Of a stretch of DNA of 64,000 bases, positions 21,701 through 33,851 are shown piece after piece (position 1 is the stretch's first letter; each line of letters starts with the position of its first letter). A program made the translations under genes and the position numbers. Under the pieces are notes generated by a model. The model ran no database searches and was not told the DNA's origin. It saw nothing but the letters and a program-made list of their open reading frames with translations. Location of the stretch: the NCBI GenBank assembly GCA_019916065.1, contig CM034238.1, positions 2,382,199 to 2,446,198 on the forward strand. The letters run 5' to 3'. The stretch is from Vitellaria paradoxa. Lineage: Eukaryota; Streptophyta; Magnoliopsida; Ericales; Sapotaceae.

Positions 21701-24700
21701 TTTTTTTAATTAATTTGGCTTCAAAATTCAAATCCCTTTGATCCCTGGGGCAGTATAACTGCACTTTGCAGGAAGGGCGCAGGAACCCAAGTGTTCGGCT
21801 TGTCGAAATTTCTAAAATTCATGTTTGCTAATCAGGTTAAATCTTCAAGATCTATAAATATATGCTAAAAAAATAACAATTACTAGAGTGAAATAGAGCA
21901 TATATTGTAGAGTTCTTTGCGAGGAGCCCTAAAAAGTTTATTAGAACTTGTAACTTCATTTTGTAGTGAAAATCATTTTGAAGGTTTTTTTTTTTTTTTT
22001 TTTTTTTTTTCTTAATGGAACTTTCTTCGTTACTTTTTGGTGCCTTCGTATATTCTATTTATTGTGTGTGATTATATCATTTGGAGTGATTCGAAAATTT
22101 TAAGTGTCATTTAGTTTATTTTTTTATTTTCTGTTTTCTATTTCTGTTTTTTTTATTTTCTGTTTTGAGCTCGTTTTTTATTTTGTACTTTTAAAAATAA
22201 GAAAAACAGTTCGAAACTCATTTGGTTACTTGTATTTTTAAAATTTGTTTTCAAAAATAGAAAATAAGTTTATACATAAAATGAAAAATGACAAAAAGTT
22301 ATTTTGAGATTTTTTAACAAAAAAATAAGTAAAATATCAAATTAAAAAAAAATAGAGCCTTTTGATGCCTCCCTTATTTTGAGTTTTTAACACATAAGAC
22401 AAAAATAAAAAATAGAAAACAAAAAAAGTTAACTAAATGCCACCTTAGTTATTCACGACGTGATTGATTATTTAAGGTGCCTAGTATACAATGTTTTAAA
22501 ATATATTTGTATAATTTGCAGTCTCATGCAATATAATTTATGTATGAGCAAATTTATTCATTTATTTTATTATATCTTAAATATTGTCTGTTTGATATAG
22601 AAGGCCTTTAAAGCTTATTTTGAAGTTTTAAAAAATTTTAAAAATTTTTCAAAATTTTTAATGTTTTCGATTAAATTTTACTACGTGTCACTTTTATCTT
22701 AACTTTTAAATTTTTTTGAAATTTCAAATACTAAGAAAATAATGGATTATATTTGATAACTTCTTCAGTTGAACTTCCACATACGAAAAATCAACCAAGA
22801 AGAAGTTTAAATGCAATCTTTAAATTGGTTAAAAATACTTCTACCCAATTAGTCTAATTAATTAATTACTTATATATGTGTGTATGTGAGAGAGATCGAG
22901 AGAGTGCGCGGTACACTTGGCCAAATGTATATGTATGGGACAGGAGACATGATGGAAATAAATAGAAACATATTAAATATCTAAAAATAGAAAAACATTG
23001 AATGTTTAATTAGTTAGGTGATTAATATTTTGGGATATTGAAATTTGCCTCTTAAACTTAAGATATGGTTGGAGTTATAAAATTTAGTATAAACTTAAAA
23101 AAATTATAATCTCGTAATTAGTGTCATGAATAAAAAAAAAGTAATTTTATATTTATAGAGTGAATTAAAAATTTAAATTCTATAAAGATTTTTTAAATTT
23201 TATAAAACTCAAAAGACAATTTTCACGTGCATGGTGGACCTCGTGTTTTTTTTTATTTAGGTCTGGTTTGGTTGGATAAAAAACTACCGAAAGTTATAAA
23301 TATTTTTTATTTTTACCAACTTTGGTCATATTTATTTTTCGTACATTTATTTTTAAAATTTAAATTTTACAAACTGTTAAAAAATTGTAAAAAATTATCT
23401 ACTCTTCCTACTTTTTTTAACATTTGTCGTTTGTTTGTACTATTTTTTGACCAAAACCCTTAAAACTGTTTATTTTACATTATTTTAACGGATTATTTTG
23501 ATCACTTTAAATTGATCTGCTAAACAATAATTCTTTTTTAGCTTTTGGCTACTTTTAAACAGTTCAAACGCCACTGCAATATAATATTTTTGGATATTGA
23601 TGTTTGGCTCCCCAACCTTTAGTGAGTGTTCACGTGGATCTCATGTTTTGCACGTGTATCTCATTTTCGTTAACCTCTAGTGTTATATGGCAAAGTTGAT
23701 GCTCTGTTGAACACGACAAAATTCCAATAATAGTTAATTAATTATAACCATCAAATCAAATCAATGATAAGATTCATAAGACTTATGGACAATGAACAAT
23801 CCCCTTATTTATTGTACGTAATCAGCAACAAACCAAAAAGCCAGTCGTTTTATGTAACATTTTTGGATCACGTAATGTACCTCGGCATGGTAGATCGTGA
23901 CTACTATTTTATTTTATTTTATTTTGTAATCTGTTTTTTTGGGGGGTGGTTGATTAGGATTCAATTATTGGTTTACCTTAACTTTGATTGTGTAACCAGG
24001 GATGTCTTGTTTTTATTTATTTATTTATGCTCGGTTGGTAATTGATAGATACTTATTATTATTTGGCCATAAATAATAACAAGTGGCATTTTAGAGGGTT
24101 AAATTTGGTACAAAATTTTTTAATGTTTTTTTTCATTTTTTTAACTTTCTTCACGTTAAAAATTAATCTCCAAATTTTTATTTTTTTTAACTTTCATCGT
24201 ATTGTTTTAAATTTTCTTCAATTTTTATTAATTTTTATTTTTTTACACTTTTTAAGAAACATATTAAACATCCAATAATAAAAAACTTACCTAGCTTTTG
24301 TTTGTTTTTTTTTTTGACAAAATTTGGCACTCCAAACATGTTCTAATATAACATGAATATTAGTATGTTAATTATTTGTATTCCATATCTATATTTATAT
24401 CTATACTATAATATATATAGATGAAGCACTAGGGGTATTTTGGTGAAATTTCAAATTTAGTAAAATTTTTTGCTTTCTTTCATTAATGCCGCTCAACTTC
24501 ACAAAATCACAAATAAATAAAAGGAATTTTTTTTTGTAACTATCACTTAATTAACTAAATTTAATTTTTTTATATTTTAATTTTTCTTAAATACTTTTTT
24601 AATCACCACTACATTTTTTGTCTATTCTAAATGCCACTTAATTACAAATTATTTCTTTAAATGTCATTTAAAATAACTATATAACATTTTACAAGTGTTT

Positions 24701-25336
24701 CAATAAATATTTATATTAATTTATTTGATAATTTATATAAAATTAAAAAATATACATTTATTTTAAAAAATCACACACATAATACCTACGTCCACATCTA
24801 ATTAATACATAATGGGAGAATATTTTTCGTGGCTCTTGTTTTTCGAAGCTACGTGAATATATTGGATTTCATAAATACCCTTCAGTTTCCCTTCTTAACT
24901 TCCCTAAACTCTCTTTACTTCATAACTTTTTCTTTCAACTTCTCTCGAATAGAACAAACGTTAGTTTAACTGATGAAATTTTAATTTACTTTTTAATGGT
25001 TATTATGGTCACTAGTTCGAGTCTCCTAAGGGTTATTGGAGGATTTATTTGGTCATTAACTGTAAATTTTAAGAATTAATTGGTTATTAACTATAGAATT
25101 CTAAGGATTAATTGAAACAAACTAGTCCGAATACTCTCGATTATTAAAAAAAAAAAGATATATATAAAGAAAATTTACAAGGTAGGACAAAAATTAGAGA
25201 GGAGAGAAGGAAAAAAATTATAAAAACAACAAACGCGTGTATTTGTATATCTTCACACAAGAGTCCATATAAACCGGAAACATTAACGCAAAAAGATTAT
25301 GGAAACTTTTAAGAGAGAGGTCCCTATAAAGGGGCC
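21701..25336. other. Intergenic region upstream of the BURP gene
   Basis: No protein-like open frame. Contents include a T-run of about 25 at 21985-22010, a TIR element at 22104-22443, possible weak TIR elements at 23259-23575 and 24096-24343, and an AT-rich remainder. At 25013-25030 the + strand has CTAGTTCGAGTCTCC, similar to a tRNA box B, perhaps part of a SINE scrap starting near 24960. Confidence 0.45.
22104..22443. mobile_element. TIR element, CATTT(A/G)GTTTATTTTTT family
   Basis: The ends GTGTCATTTAGTTTATT and AACTAAATGCCAC are inverted copies. The interior repeats TATTTTCTGTTTT- and AAAATAGAAAAT-type words. The same family occurs as an inverted pair inside the MULE at 19389-21700 and in truncated form near 12607. 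Confidence 0.6.
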
Positions 25337-25342
25337 CACGTG
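25337..25342 (+). promoter_or_regulatory. G-box (CACGTG) upstream of the BURP gene
   Basis: CACGTG within CCCACGTGAC is a perfect G-box/ABRE core, about 90 bp before the modelled ATG and 40 bp before the TATA box. Such motifs bind bZIP and bHLH factors and are usual in ABA- or stress-responsive promoters of RD22-like BURP genes. Regulation here is inferred, not shown. Confidence 0.6.
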
Positions 25343-25381
25343 ACTTTTAGAGGGAACATGATGAACTAGCTAGCTTGTGCT

Positions 25382-25389
25382 TATAAATA
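25382..25389 (+). promoter_or_regulatory. TATA box of the BURP gene
   Basis: TATAAATA lies 45 bp upstream of the ATG at 25427, so transcription should start just before that codon. This supports the two-exon model over the later ATG at 25640. Confidence 0.7.
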
Positions 25390-25426
25390 TAGCATCTTGA
25401 AATAAACTGGAAGAATTACCAAACTG

Positions 25427-26497
25427 ATGGAAAAAAAGATGCATCTTGGATTTTGGAATTGTTCTCTTTTTCTATATATAATTGTGCTCCTAGAGGTAAA
25501 ATTTTCATTTCCTTTTCCTGAAACCTGGCTGGTATATCTTCAATCTTCATACATTTAATTTCACATTTTCAATTTATATATGATTGACACACACACACAT
25601 AGTTTACTATAATGATCTCCAATTGTCAAATTAATTGACATGCATCTAATGTTATTTGCCTTCTCTTTGTTATTGTTACTAATGCAGTGTGGTTGTGGCA
25701 ATGGACTGAGGGAGATAAACAATAAGCGTACGCAAATTAGCTCCCAAGATCATCACCAAGGTCATCATCATATGCGTACACTTTCATCTTCGAGCCTGTT
25801 CTTCAGCATAAATGATCTACTCCCGGGAAAAACAATCCTCATGCAATTCCCCAACAGCTTCAATTTCTCGTCTGCTCCTAAATTCCTTCCCAGGGAACAA
25901 GCCGACTCCATTCCTTTCTCCTCTCAGCAACTTCCGAACCTCCTCCGATTCTTTTCAATCCCTCCAGATTCTCTACAGGCCAAACTCATGAAAGACTCGC
26001 TCCGACTCTGCGAGATTGAACCCGTCAAGGAAGAGAACAAGCTATGCGCTACCTCTTTGGAATCCATGCTTGATTTCGTGGGCGGTGTGTTTGGTTCTGA
26101 GAATCGATTCCGAGTTTTGACCACCCCATTTTTGAAGTCGTCGAACAACCTTTTCCGAAACTATACGGTTTTGGGAAAGCTTAATTTCATTCCGACTGAA
26201 AGAATGGTAGCATGTCACGCCCTGGCATATCCTTATGCGGTGTTCTATTGCCACAGCACAGTCAGTGGGAAGCCATTCAAGATCTCACTGGCTGCCACTG
26301 AGGACGGCAGTGATCAGTTCGAAGCATTTGGTGTTTGTCACATGGACACCTCTTACTGGAGCCCCAAACACGTCGCGTTCGAACGACCCGGTGCCAAGCC
26401 TGGCATTCCGCTCTGCCATTTTTTCGTGGCAGATAATCTAATGTGGGTCGCCGCCCCTAAATTTAGTACTGCTCATAACAATATTCTACAACTCTGA
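25427..26497 (+). CDS. BURP-domain protein, 2 exons (RD22/USP-like)
   Basis: The preferred model joins 25427-25495 (MEKKMHLGFWNCSLFLYIIV...) to 25688-26497 in phase 0 via donor GTAAAA and acceptor AATGCAG, giving 292 residues. The N-terminus is a signal peptide, then a short His-rich linker, then a BURP domain from about residue 60. Diagnostic features are the FF pair, FLPREQADSIPFSS, KLCATSLESMLDF and the CH repeat CH-X10-CH-X27-CH-X24-CH. The last spacing is a residue or two shorter than the usual 25-26. BURP proteins are plant-specific, mostly secreted to the wall or vacuole; exact roles vary. Almost no spacer repeats lie between leader and domain, so a short USP/RD22-type member is likely. 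Alternatively the ATG at 25640 opens an intronless frame of 285 residues whose own first residues also look like a signal peptide. Confidence 0.9.
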
Positions 26498-28077
26498 TGC
26501 GCAGACTAAAGATTGTAATAATGTTATATTCATAAAGTTTTTCTTTTCTTTTTTTAAGTAACTTAGGGTGTTCAGGCCAGTTTGCGTACATCTCTACAAA
26601 TTCTTGATGCCGTTAACGATCAAATAAACCATCTTCAGTAGTTTTGAGAAAACTTGAATTAATAATCACTAGAAAGTAAACTCAATATTTTTATATTAAT
26701 AAAGTTTTTTATTTAACATATCTATCAAAAAAATCATATTGAAAATAATAAATTTTAGTTTATTTATAGAACCAGTTTTAGAATATTTATTTATGTTTTT
26801 AAATTTTTTTTATAATATTTTATTTAATTTAGTGCTAAAGTTAGGAGATAGATTTAGTGGTTATTTTACTTTTTATCATTATTATGTTCCCCTTAATTTT
26901 GTTTATATTTTGTTAAGATTTTTCTTTACTAAAATTTTATTTTTTAATTAATTTTTACTAATAAAATATTTGTAAGAGAGAATTTTCTAAAAAAATGTTA
27001 TATATCAATCTGGGTATTTACAGATTAAACAAAAGAACCGTAGTTCTTCTATTTTATCCTTTAATTCATCAGCTTCTATATACAATATCAAAACCCTTTA
27101 ATTCACCGTTATCAAACTCGGACCTTATTCATCGGATGAGCACGAACACGATCATGTGATTTAAATCCTTCGACGGCTGATTGGGATGTTTCGAAATTAG
27201 GCTTCTTCAGCTTGAATGATCTGCCTATACCGAGGAAGACAATGCTCATTAATTAACTTCCTCAACAAATTAAGCCATAAATCACCACTTGAACGTCTAA
27301 TGTTTGGTTTGAATAATTAAAGTAATTCAAAATAATTAAACAATTTAAGAATTATCGTGGTCAGTGCCCAAGGGCAATCGGCGCAAATCCGTACAGTACG
27401 CAGAGGTTTGACCTCGGTATCCACCCCTAAATACCATGCCACAGTTCATTGAACTTTAATAAAAAAAAGTTTTGGGAATATCGTATATTTGGATGATCAC
27501 ATTCTCCAAGACCGAACGTAGATTTCTTCCATCTCGAATTAAACAAAGTATTAGTGATAAAAAAAAAAAACTAGTGCTGACTAATAATCCTATAATATTC
27601 TTTTGAACAAAATATAGTTTTTAAATATTTTCTAAAATATTTTAATTAAGTTACATAATTTTGTAAAATAGTTATTGAGTTATTCTCTTGTAGTTATATA
27701 TGTATTTGTATTAATATTAGTGAGTTGATAAAGTTGATCAAAGTAACTTTATATGTAAATACTAAAAATTCATAAAATCTATTATCTACATATATTCTAT
27801 TACATTCTCCAAGACAAAAAGAAGATTTCTCGTGTCTCAAATTAAACATAGTACTAGTACAAAAACTGAGTTGACTTTGAACAATATTAGAATTTTAAGA
27901 AACAAAAAAAAGGCTTCTTGTGTATGGAATTAAACATAGTAATGGTAAAAAAAAAAAAATAGCTAACTTTGAATAGCATTAACATTAAAATTTCAAGAAA
28001 ATCAATGCGCCGTATATTCATAAGGAAAAGAAGAAGAGAAGATAAGTTTGTTAGCTTATGCCATAAAATGATAGTAT
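26498..28077. other. Region downstream of the BURP gene
   Basis: Apart from the BURP scrap at 27200-27275, this contains a copy (27407-27570) of a dispersed repeat also seen at 36595-36800 and 40868-41010. Its marks are CACCCCTAAATA, CAGTTCATTGAACTTTAATA and CACATTCTCCAAGA. A partial second copy lies at 27800-27960. The rest is AT-rich without features. Confidence 0.5.
27200..27275 (+). pseudogene. BURP-domain gene fragment
   Basis: The sequence reads GFFSLNDLPIPRKTMLIN and then a stop, matching the start of the BURP domain of the gene 1.4 kb upstream (LFFSINDLLPGKTILMQ). The DNA after the stop (CTTCCTCAACAA) still resembles the corresponding CCCCAACAG part. Nothing else of the domain is recognisable, so it is a decayed tandem copy. 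Confidence 0.7.
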
Positions 28078-28735
28078 TTTCAATTCAATTGAGGTCACGA
28101 CCTCAACGGATTTAGAGCACATATTCCGAAAATAAGATATAATTTTTCTCAAATCATGCTTTAACCCATTAAAGTTGTGCCACTTCATTACAATTCATTG
28201 AAATGGTTTTATATTGCACAATCTCAAATGCTTAGGACATGATATTTTAGGAACACTAAAATATTACACACCATTGTGTCATTTCTTCACAAGAGATAAT
28301 CAATTAAAACACAATCTCAATTGATCTACGGCGCATACTTTAAAAATAAGATAATAAGATATAATTTTTCTTAATTTATGCTCTAAACCGTTAAAATTGT
28401 GCCATGTCTACACAGTTCGTTTAAATGGTTTTTATTGCACAATCTCAAATGCCTAGGGCATTATGTCACTGCTCATCAGTGTCTCATTTTTTCGCAAGAA
28501 ATACTCAGTTGAGGCACGATTACAATGGATTCAGAGTACATGCTTCAAAAATAAGATATAGTTTTTTTTCAAATCATGCTCTAAACCGTTGAAATTGTGT
28601 CACGTCACCTTAATTCATTGAAATGGTTTTATAATGCACAAATCTCAAATGTCCAGAGCATGACGTTTTAGGAACACCAAAACACCGCTCACCAGTGTGC
28701 CATTATTTCGCAGGGGACAATATTGTATTGTCTGC
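28078..28735. repeat. Diverged tandem repeat, three units of about 200-220 bp
   Basis: Each unit contains, in order, CAATT(C/G)A-like start words, AAATAAGATATA, a TTTAACCC/CTAAACCGTT variant, GTGCCA(C/T), AAATGGTTTT, TTGCACAATCTCAAATG and a CA(C/T)CAGTGT(G/C)-like end. The TTGCAC landmark recurs at about 28213, 28434 and 28634. No coding frame is conserved. Origin is unknown. Confidence 0.75.
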
Positions 28736-29671
28736 TACAAAATCAACTGCTCATCCCAATTATGAGGTGGTTGTTTAACAAGTCTATCCGTGCCTTTAAT
28801 TTACACCCACAAAAGGCAGTGTGAGACAGTGAGAGATAGAGAGAGAGAGAGATTCTCATACTTGCTAAACTAATATGCTGAGCTGACTATAAATGCTAAA
28901 AATGAACAGTTTAATCTTCATCTGCAATTGTTTGGAATTTCAACATTTACCCATAATTTACACTACTGCCTTGTGTTTTCTACACATATCAAGGAATTCC
29001 ACCCAAATACAAGAATCACAAGACTCGACCGAAAAGACTAAACAACCATTTTTTCAATAAAAGACAAAATACTGAGCTAGTAAAATCCCAAATCCCCTGA
29101 TAACCAACTATACAAAGATATCAAAAATGAACCTGTCAATCGATACAAATAGAATTCAATGTCTGGAGAAAATATTCTATTCCTCTCACTTCACGTCAAC
29201 CAATCTAAGCAAATAAGAAACCATCCTTCATGATTTTCTCCACCCTCCTGTTGACCCGATTTCTCCACCAACTCTTCGAAAACTCGTTTAGTTTCATCCA
29301 GAAAAATCCGAAATATACCACAAGAAGAGAGCCAAAATCCTATAATTCCTTCCTCCACAAACAATATATGAAAACATGATAGATACACTGACCATCTATT
29401 TTGCATTATCACCGCCATTTAAGTTCCATTTGTTTCAGTGTAAAATATTTTCTGGAAAACACTTTCAATCATGTCTTAGGAAAATATTTTTCAAAAAACA
29501 TGAGTAAATGTGTTTTCCGGAAAATGCTTTCAATTGACACAAACAGAGCTTAAATGGTAAATATTTTTACCATGAATTAAAAACCAGACCAAAAATCTGC
29601 TTTTGGATGTGCTCCTGCCTCTAAATCATGGGTAATATGTTAAAAGTCACTGTCCTCCAAATGCAATTACT
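28736..29671. other. Downstream flank of the LEW1/NUS1-like gene
   Basis: A short (GA)n tract lies at 28840-28852. The stretch from about 29160 to 29671 probably includes the 3' UTR of the - strand gene ending at 29672. A small TIR element lies at 29427-29562. No other gene is recognised. Confidence 0.4.
29427..29562. mobile_element. Small MITE with TTAA-flanked ends
   Basis: The ends TTAAGTTCCATTTGTTTC and GACACAAACAGAGCTTAA are inverted copies, and both arms share TTTTC(T/C)GGAAAACAC. Its length is about 136 bp. It lies in or near the 3' UTR of the LEW1/NUS1-like gene. Confidence 0.65.
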
Positions 29672-32600
29672 CATTTACCTGCAAGACCAGAAGTAACTAA
29701 AATAAGTTTCTTCGAAAATTGGATCTGTGTGTGTGTATGCTCATCACTGTTAGCTCTATCTTAATCAGGAGAAAAATGATTGAATTTACACTTCAAATAA
29801 AACAAAAACAGAGACCTTAGAGCCACTATTTTTGAGACAAGTAAACATTTCATTGCATCTCAGGTTTAAACGCATGTTCAACCCACTTTTCTCCATAGCA
29901 TACTGGCTACAATTAATGTCCTATACTTTCCGTGCATTCCCAACAAAGGGTAAAATAGAATGATCAAGACAGAAATAGAAACTAAATTTATATATTGAGA
30001 TCCAAAAACTGAATTAATAGTGTGGATGATTTCGACTCTCCAATACCCTTAAAAGGTTTAACATATATCTATACATTTTTTACAACTTTGGATGTCCAAG
30101 CCAACTTATGCACACTTTGACTAATCCTTGTGCCCTGAAGTTAATAACATAAGTCTCCAGTGGCCTTAAGGAGGCTCAAATTATTGACTATTGGGGAGCA
30201 AAAATCATTTTTTTGGCATATATATAAAGAGATGCGGATAAAAGATAAATATTAGCTCATAACTGACAAGCAATGTTCATAAGAATGAAAGGCAACACAG
30301 GTGGCTGATCAGACAGAAGTTTCAAAGTCTTTACCACTTGGTTTTTGACCTTAGTAGCTCCCAAATAGCTATCATCAGGACAGTAATTAACCAATACATG
30401 GATTTACAGAAGTATCAACTACAGATAAGGGCATGCTTACCGTAGTTTTGGCGCACCATATTGAACTTCTGGAGGGCTTTTATCAAGGAACCATATTTCA
30501 TAGACTTCAGTGGCCCCATGTGCCTGGAACAGAGACGGAGGACAAAATTTAGTTCCCCAATTCAGTGTACTTACAGAGGTAACTCACACAAACAGCAATA
30601 TTTTATTTATAGAAAGAAAGAAAAGGGAAGCAAACAATCAAAATTCCACAAGTTTGAAATGCAATACATTAAAAAGAACAAAAAATAGAAAATCAAGAAA
30701 CTGATGGGCTGCTGATTTCTGTCCATAGTGCTGCAGGTATGAGACAATGTAATAATATACTCTAAATAGGCTCGTACATTCATTAATTACTCTCGTGATT
30801 AAATTATTTTATTACATTACATGATAACCATAAAAATATATATTCAATGCAAACCATAAAAATAAATAATTAAAGCTCAAAAAGATTTGAAACTCAACTG
30901 GGCATATATGCACACGTTTTATGTATGAATGTACATGTATAAAGGGACATTGCTTTGCAATTCCAGGCACTGAACCACCTCTTAAAGATGCAGAATAATT
31001 CTCAAGTCCACCAACTTCAGGTATGAAGTCAAAATTCCATGAAGCTTAATGTCAAGTTTTAGGAATCAGTAGGAATAGCTAGTGAAAAGGGCTTCCCCAC
31101 CAACACATGCACCGCCCCTCCACGATAGGGATAGCCCAATGATAATTGCTCCCGAACCTAGACTCACACAACCAACCATAGGTTTCACTGCTTCGGCCTC
31201 CAATGAACTGGAAAAAAAATAATAATAACAAGGGGTTTCAAGCCTTAGAGCCTAGAGTTCTCAAATTGTAGAAAAAGAAATGCTAATAAATAGAACAAGT
31301 CTTCTGTGACACTTGAATTCAATCAATTTACTGACACATTTCTATTTTTACTTTTCCTTTAGGCTGTTTTAATGACTTTCGGGTCTATGATTGATCCTTT
31401 CAGAGACCACAGGCACAAGATAAGGAGAGGGGGTGAGAGAGAGCAAAGACCAAAAATACTGTTTCTTTTTAACATAACAGTGGAAAAGTTTCCGTATCAA
31501 ACATAGTAAAACATACTAAATTACTAATAACATATACCAAAAGAATGTGTTGCTTAATTAATTTATTATTACGCTTTCATACATTTAGATAGACTTCAAT
31601 TTATGAATCTAAACTACTAATAAAATATACCAAAAGAATGTGTTGCTTAATTAATTTATTATTACGCTTTCAAACATTTAGATAGATTTCAATTTAGGAA
31701 TCTAAATATTTCTATATATTTTCTTTTATTTTTCCCCTTACAAAATGTTTCCAAAATATTAGGAAATATTTTTGTTTCCTTACGGAAACATCTTACCGGG
31801 AAAAAAATGATCCAAGTGGGGCGGGGTGAAGACACAGAGAGAGAAGATTAGCGAATTTTCGTTAGTATTAACATGAACACAAAGAGAAGGTGCAAACATC
31901 TTACAGGCCATTTTCCTACCCAAGGAAAAGTTTTAGTTCAAGTCAATAGATACACAGAAGTAATTAAGTTCTTTGTTTCTTTATGTTCAGTAAAACACTT
32001 CGGCACCTGACAACATTACACCTCCCACCCTAGGTAAAGGAAAAAGACTAGTAAAAAGTAAAAATAGAATAAGCAAGCAGGGTTTGAATTTGCATCCAGT
32101 GACAATAAGCTCAAATTGTGACATCCCCAAATCCCATTAGAGCAACAGCACATGGGGAAGTTGTATTTATTTTATTTATTGGTCATCAATCATCCTAATC
32201 AATTGTAAGTTCAATCTCCTAGCCGTTTTGGCATTCCATTCACAATCTCCCTTGAGTAGTCAACTGAAATAGAAATTTCTCCCAAACAAAAAAAGGTTAC
32301 AGTTATCAGAAGGTTCCTTAACATTCCTGATGCATAAGGGTAAACTATGAAAAAACCACTCAATAATCCAAATAAGGTAGAACACTCACATTATCTCAGT
32401 GTAACGAATTTGCCATGCTGGGAACCCTAGGTGGCATCTTGCAGGCCCATATACCAAAAGTAGATCAGGGTCTGTCCCTCCTAAACCTGAAAATACATGA
32501 ACATCAGTATCCAGTAGTTATACATATAAGATTAAAAAGTAAATTTGGAAGGGAGAATGACAGAACAAACAAACCAACAATTCTTAATGCCTCGGTTATG

Positions 32601-33847
32601 CGCAATTCTGTAAAAATTGGCTCCTCCTGATCTCTGGCCAGGTAATATTTCTGAAATAGTAGGTTAGCCGCTTTGGCCATTGCTTCCTTCCCATCAGAAT
32701 AGGAACAAAATTCCAAGTTCATATGTTTTTGTTCAATTAGTGGAGCAATTTTAGTAGCTTCCTGCATGAAATGGGGTTCAAAACAGGTAAGAGACGAGGA
32801 TAGCTGTCATCGATGCTATTCCAGCAGCTTAATAATTGATTGTTATCATTAACTTATATCCACATAACTGAGCGGGGGAAAAAGTGTAGGTGTCTTAACT
32901 AACTAAATGATCAAAGCTCTAGGAGTAGAAACAGGAGCAGGAAACAAGAAAAACAAAATGCAAGGTGTCTAACCTACTCAAGCCCATGGGTGACTAATTA
33001 CTAATTAGATTGAACAAAGATACTCAAACACAAAACAGCTTCCCCAAAATTGAGTTTTTTTTTTTAATGAATATTATTGACTAGTGAAAGAGGAACTGTG
33101 ACTACAGATCTGGAGAAAAATACCTCAGATAATTTGGCAAAATACAAACTGTCCAGCATAACTTCCTTTGATTTCTTCAGTACTCCTACCAAAAAAAAAT
33201 CCAAGTAACAGTCAGACGAGAAAGAGCACAAAGCACCAATACTACTCAGTTTTGCCAAAGCATCCTCACCTTCAGGGTCATACAGACAGATATTATTCAC
33301 ACCAATAGCTACCAACCACTGCAGAAGTGCAGAAACTTTGGAAGTTTGGTGAGCTTCTTCACTGTCTACAACAACTGCAAGGTACTGGAGTTTATCTAAA
33401 TTAAGGGCTTTGTACCTCTTCAATAAACCACTGGAAATGAGATAGCTTTCAAGCGCATGAGCTATACCCAGTGCACAGTACCGTATGCTGATAATAAAAT
33501 GTAGAATATGCCATAGTAGTAGAGGCACAAGATTGCCAATCTGCAGAAAACTTCAAAAAACCAAAATGAGCGCCTAATTTTGTGGGTTTTGAGAAACACA
33601 ATAAACCAAACCAAACCAAGCGTTTTCCACTAGGTGGGTTTTCAGAAACACAATGTCAATGTAAAAAATAACACCATTAGTTAGAAATTAGAAACCACTC
33701 CAAAAACTTCCCGGGCGAAAATTTACCCCTAGTGAATGCCATATTTGTATGCATAAACTATAAAGTAAGTAATTATGGAAATGGTACAAAAGCACTTACT
33801 TGAGCAGTCCAGCAAAAGAACTTCCTCATTTCATCTCCTACATCCAT
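29672..33847 (-). CDS. LEW1: Cis-prenyltransferase accessory subunit, LEW1/NUS1 (NgBR)-like, 7 coding exons
   Basis: Coding exons on the - strand are 33800-33847, 33270-33540, 33124-33185, 32575-32761, 32390-32480, 30441-30523 and a tentative 8-nt last exon 29672-29679. They total 750 nt, 249 residues, near the roughly 250 of Arabidopsis LEW1. LEW1/NUS1 is the non-catalytic partner of the cis-prenyltransferase making dehydrodolichyl diphosphate at the ER, needed for dolichol and N-glycosylation. Recognisable family blocks are an N-terminal hydrophobic segment (residues 19-35), CALGIAHALESYLISSGL (38-55), LVVVDSEEA-like YLAVVVDSEEA, EGVLKKSKE (106-114), SDGKEAMAKAANLL, DPDLLLVYGPARCHLGFPAW (193-212) and MVRQNYG (242-248). 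Phases agree at every junction. The last exon would add only G-K-stop after acceptor TTGCAG; reading on into the intron instead gives a short alternative tail. The ATG at 33847 follows a 5' UTR acceptor by four bases. Confidence 0.93.
31522..31707. repeat. 93-bp tandem duplication in a LEW1-like intron
   Basis: Two adjacent copies share CATATACCAAAAGAATGTGT-type and TTATTATTACGCTTTCA words with only a few differences. The landmark CCAAAAGAATG recurs with a 93-bp period. It lies within the 1.87-kb intron between the fifth and sixth coding exons, and its high identity suggests it is recent. Confidence 0.9.
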
Positions 33848-33851
33848 AATT

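Noticed and set aside
25924..26254. Minus-strand frames within the BURP gene
   Set aside because: They are shadows of the BURP coding frame, which has the full domain signature.
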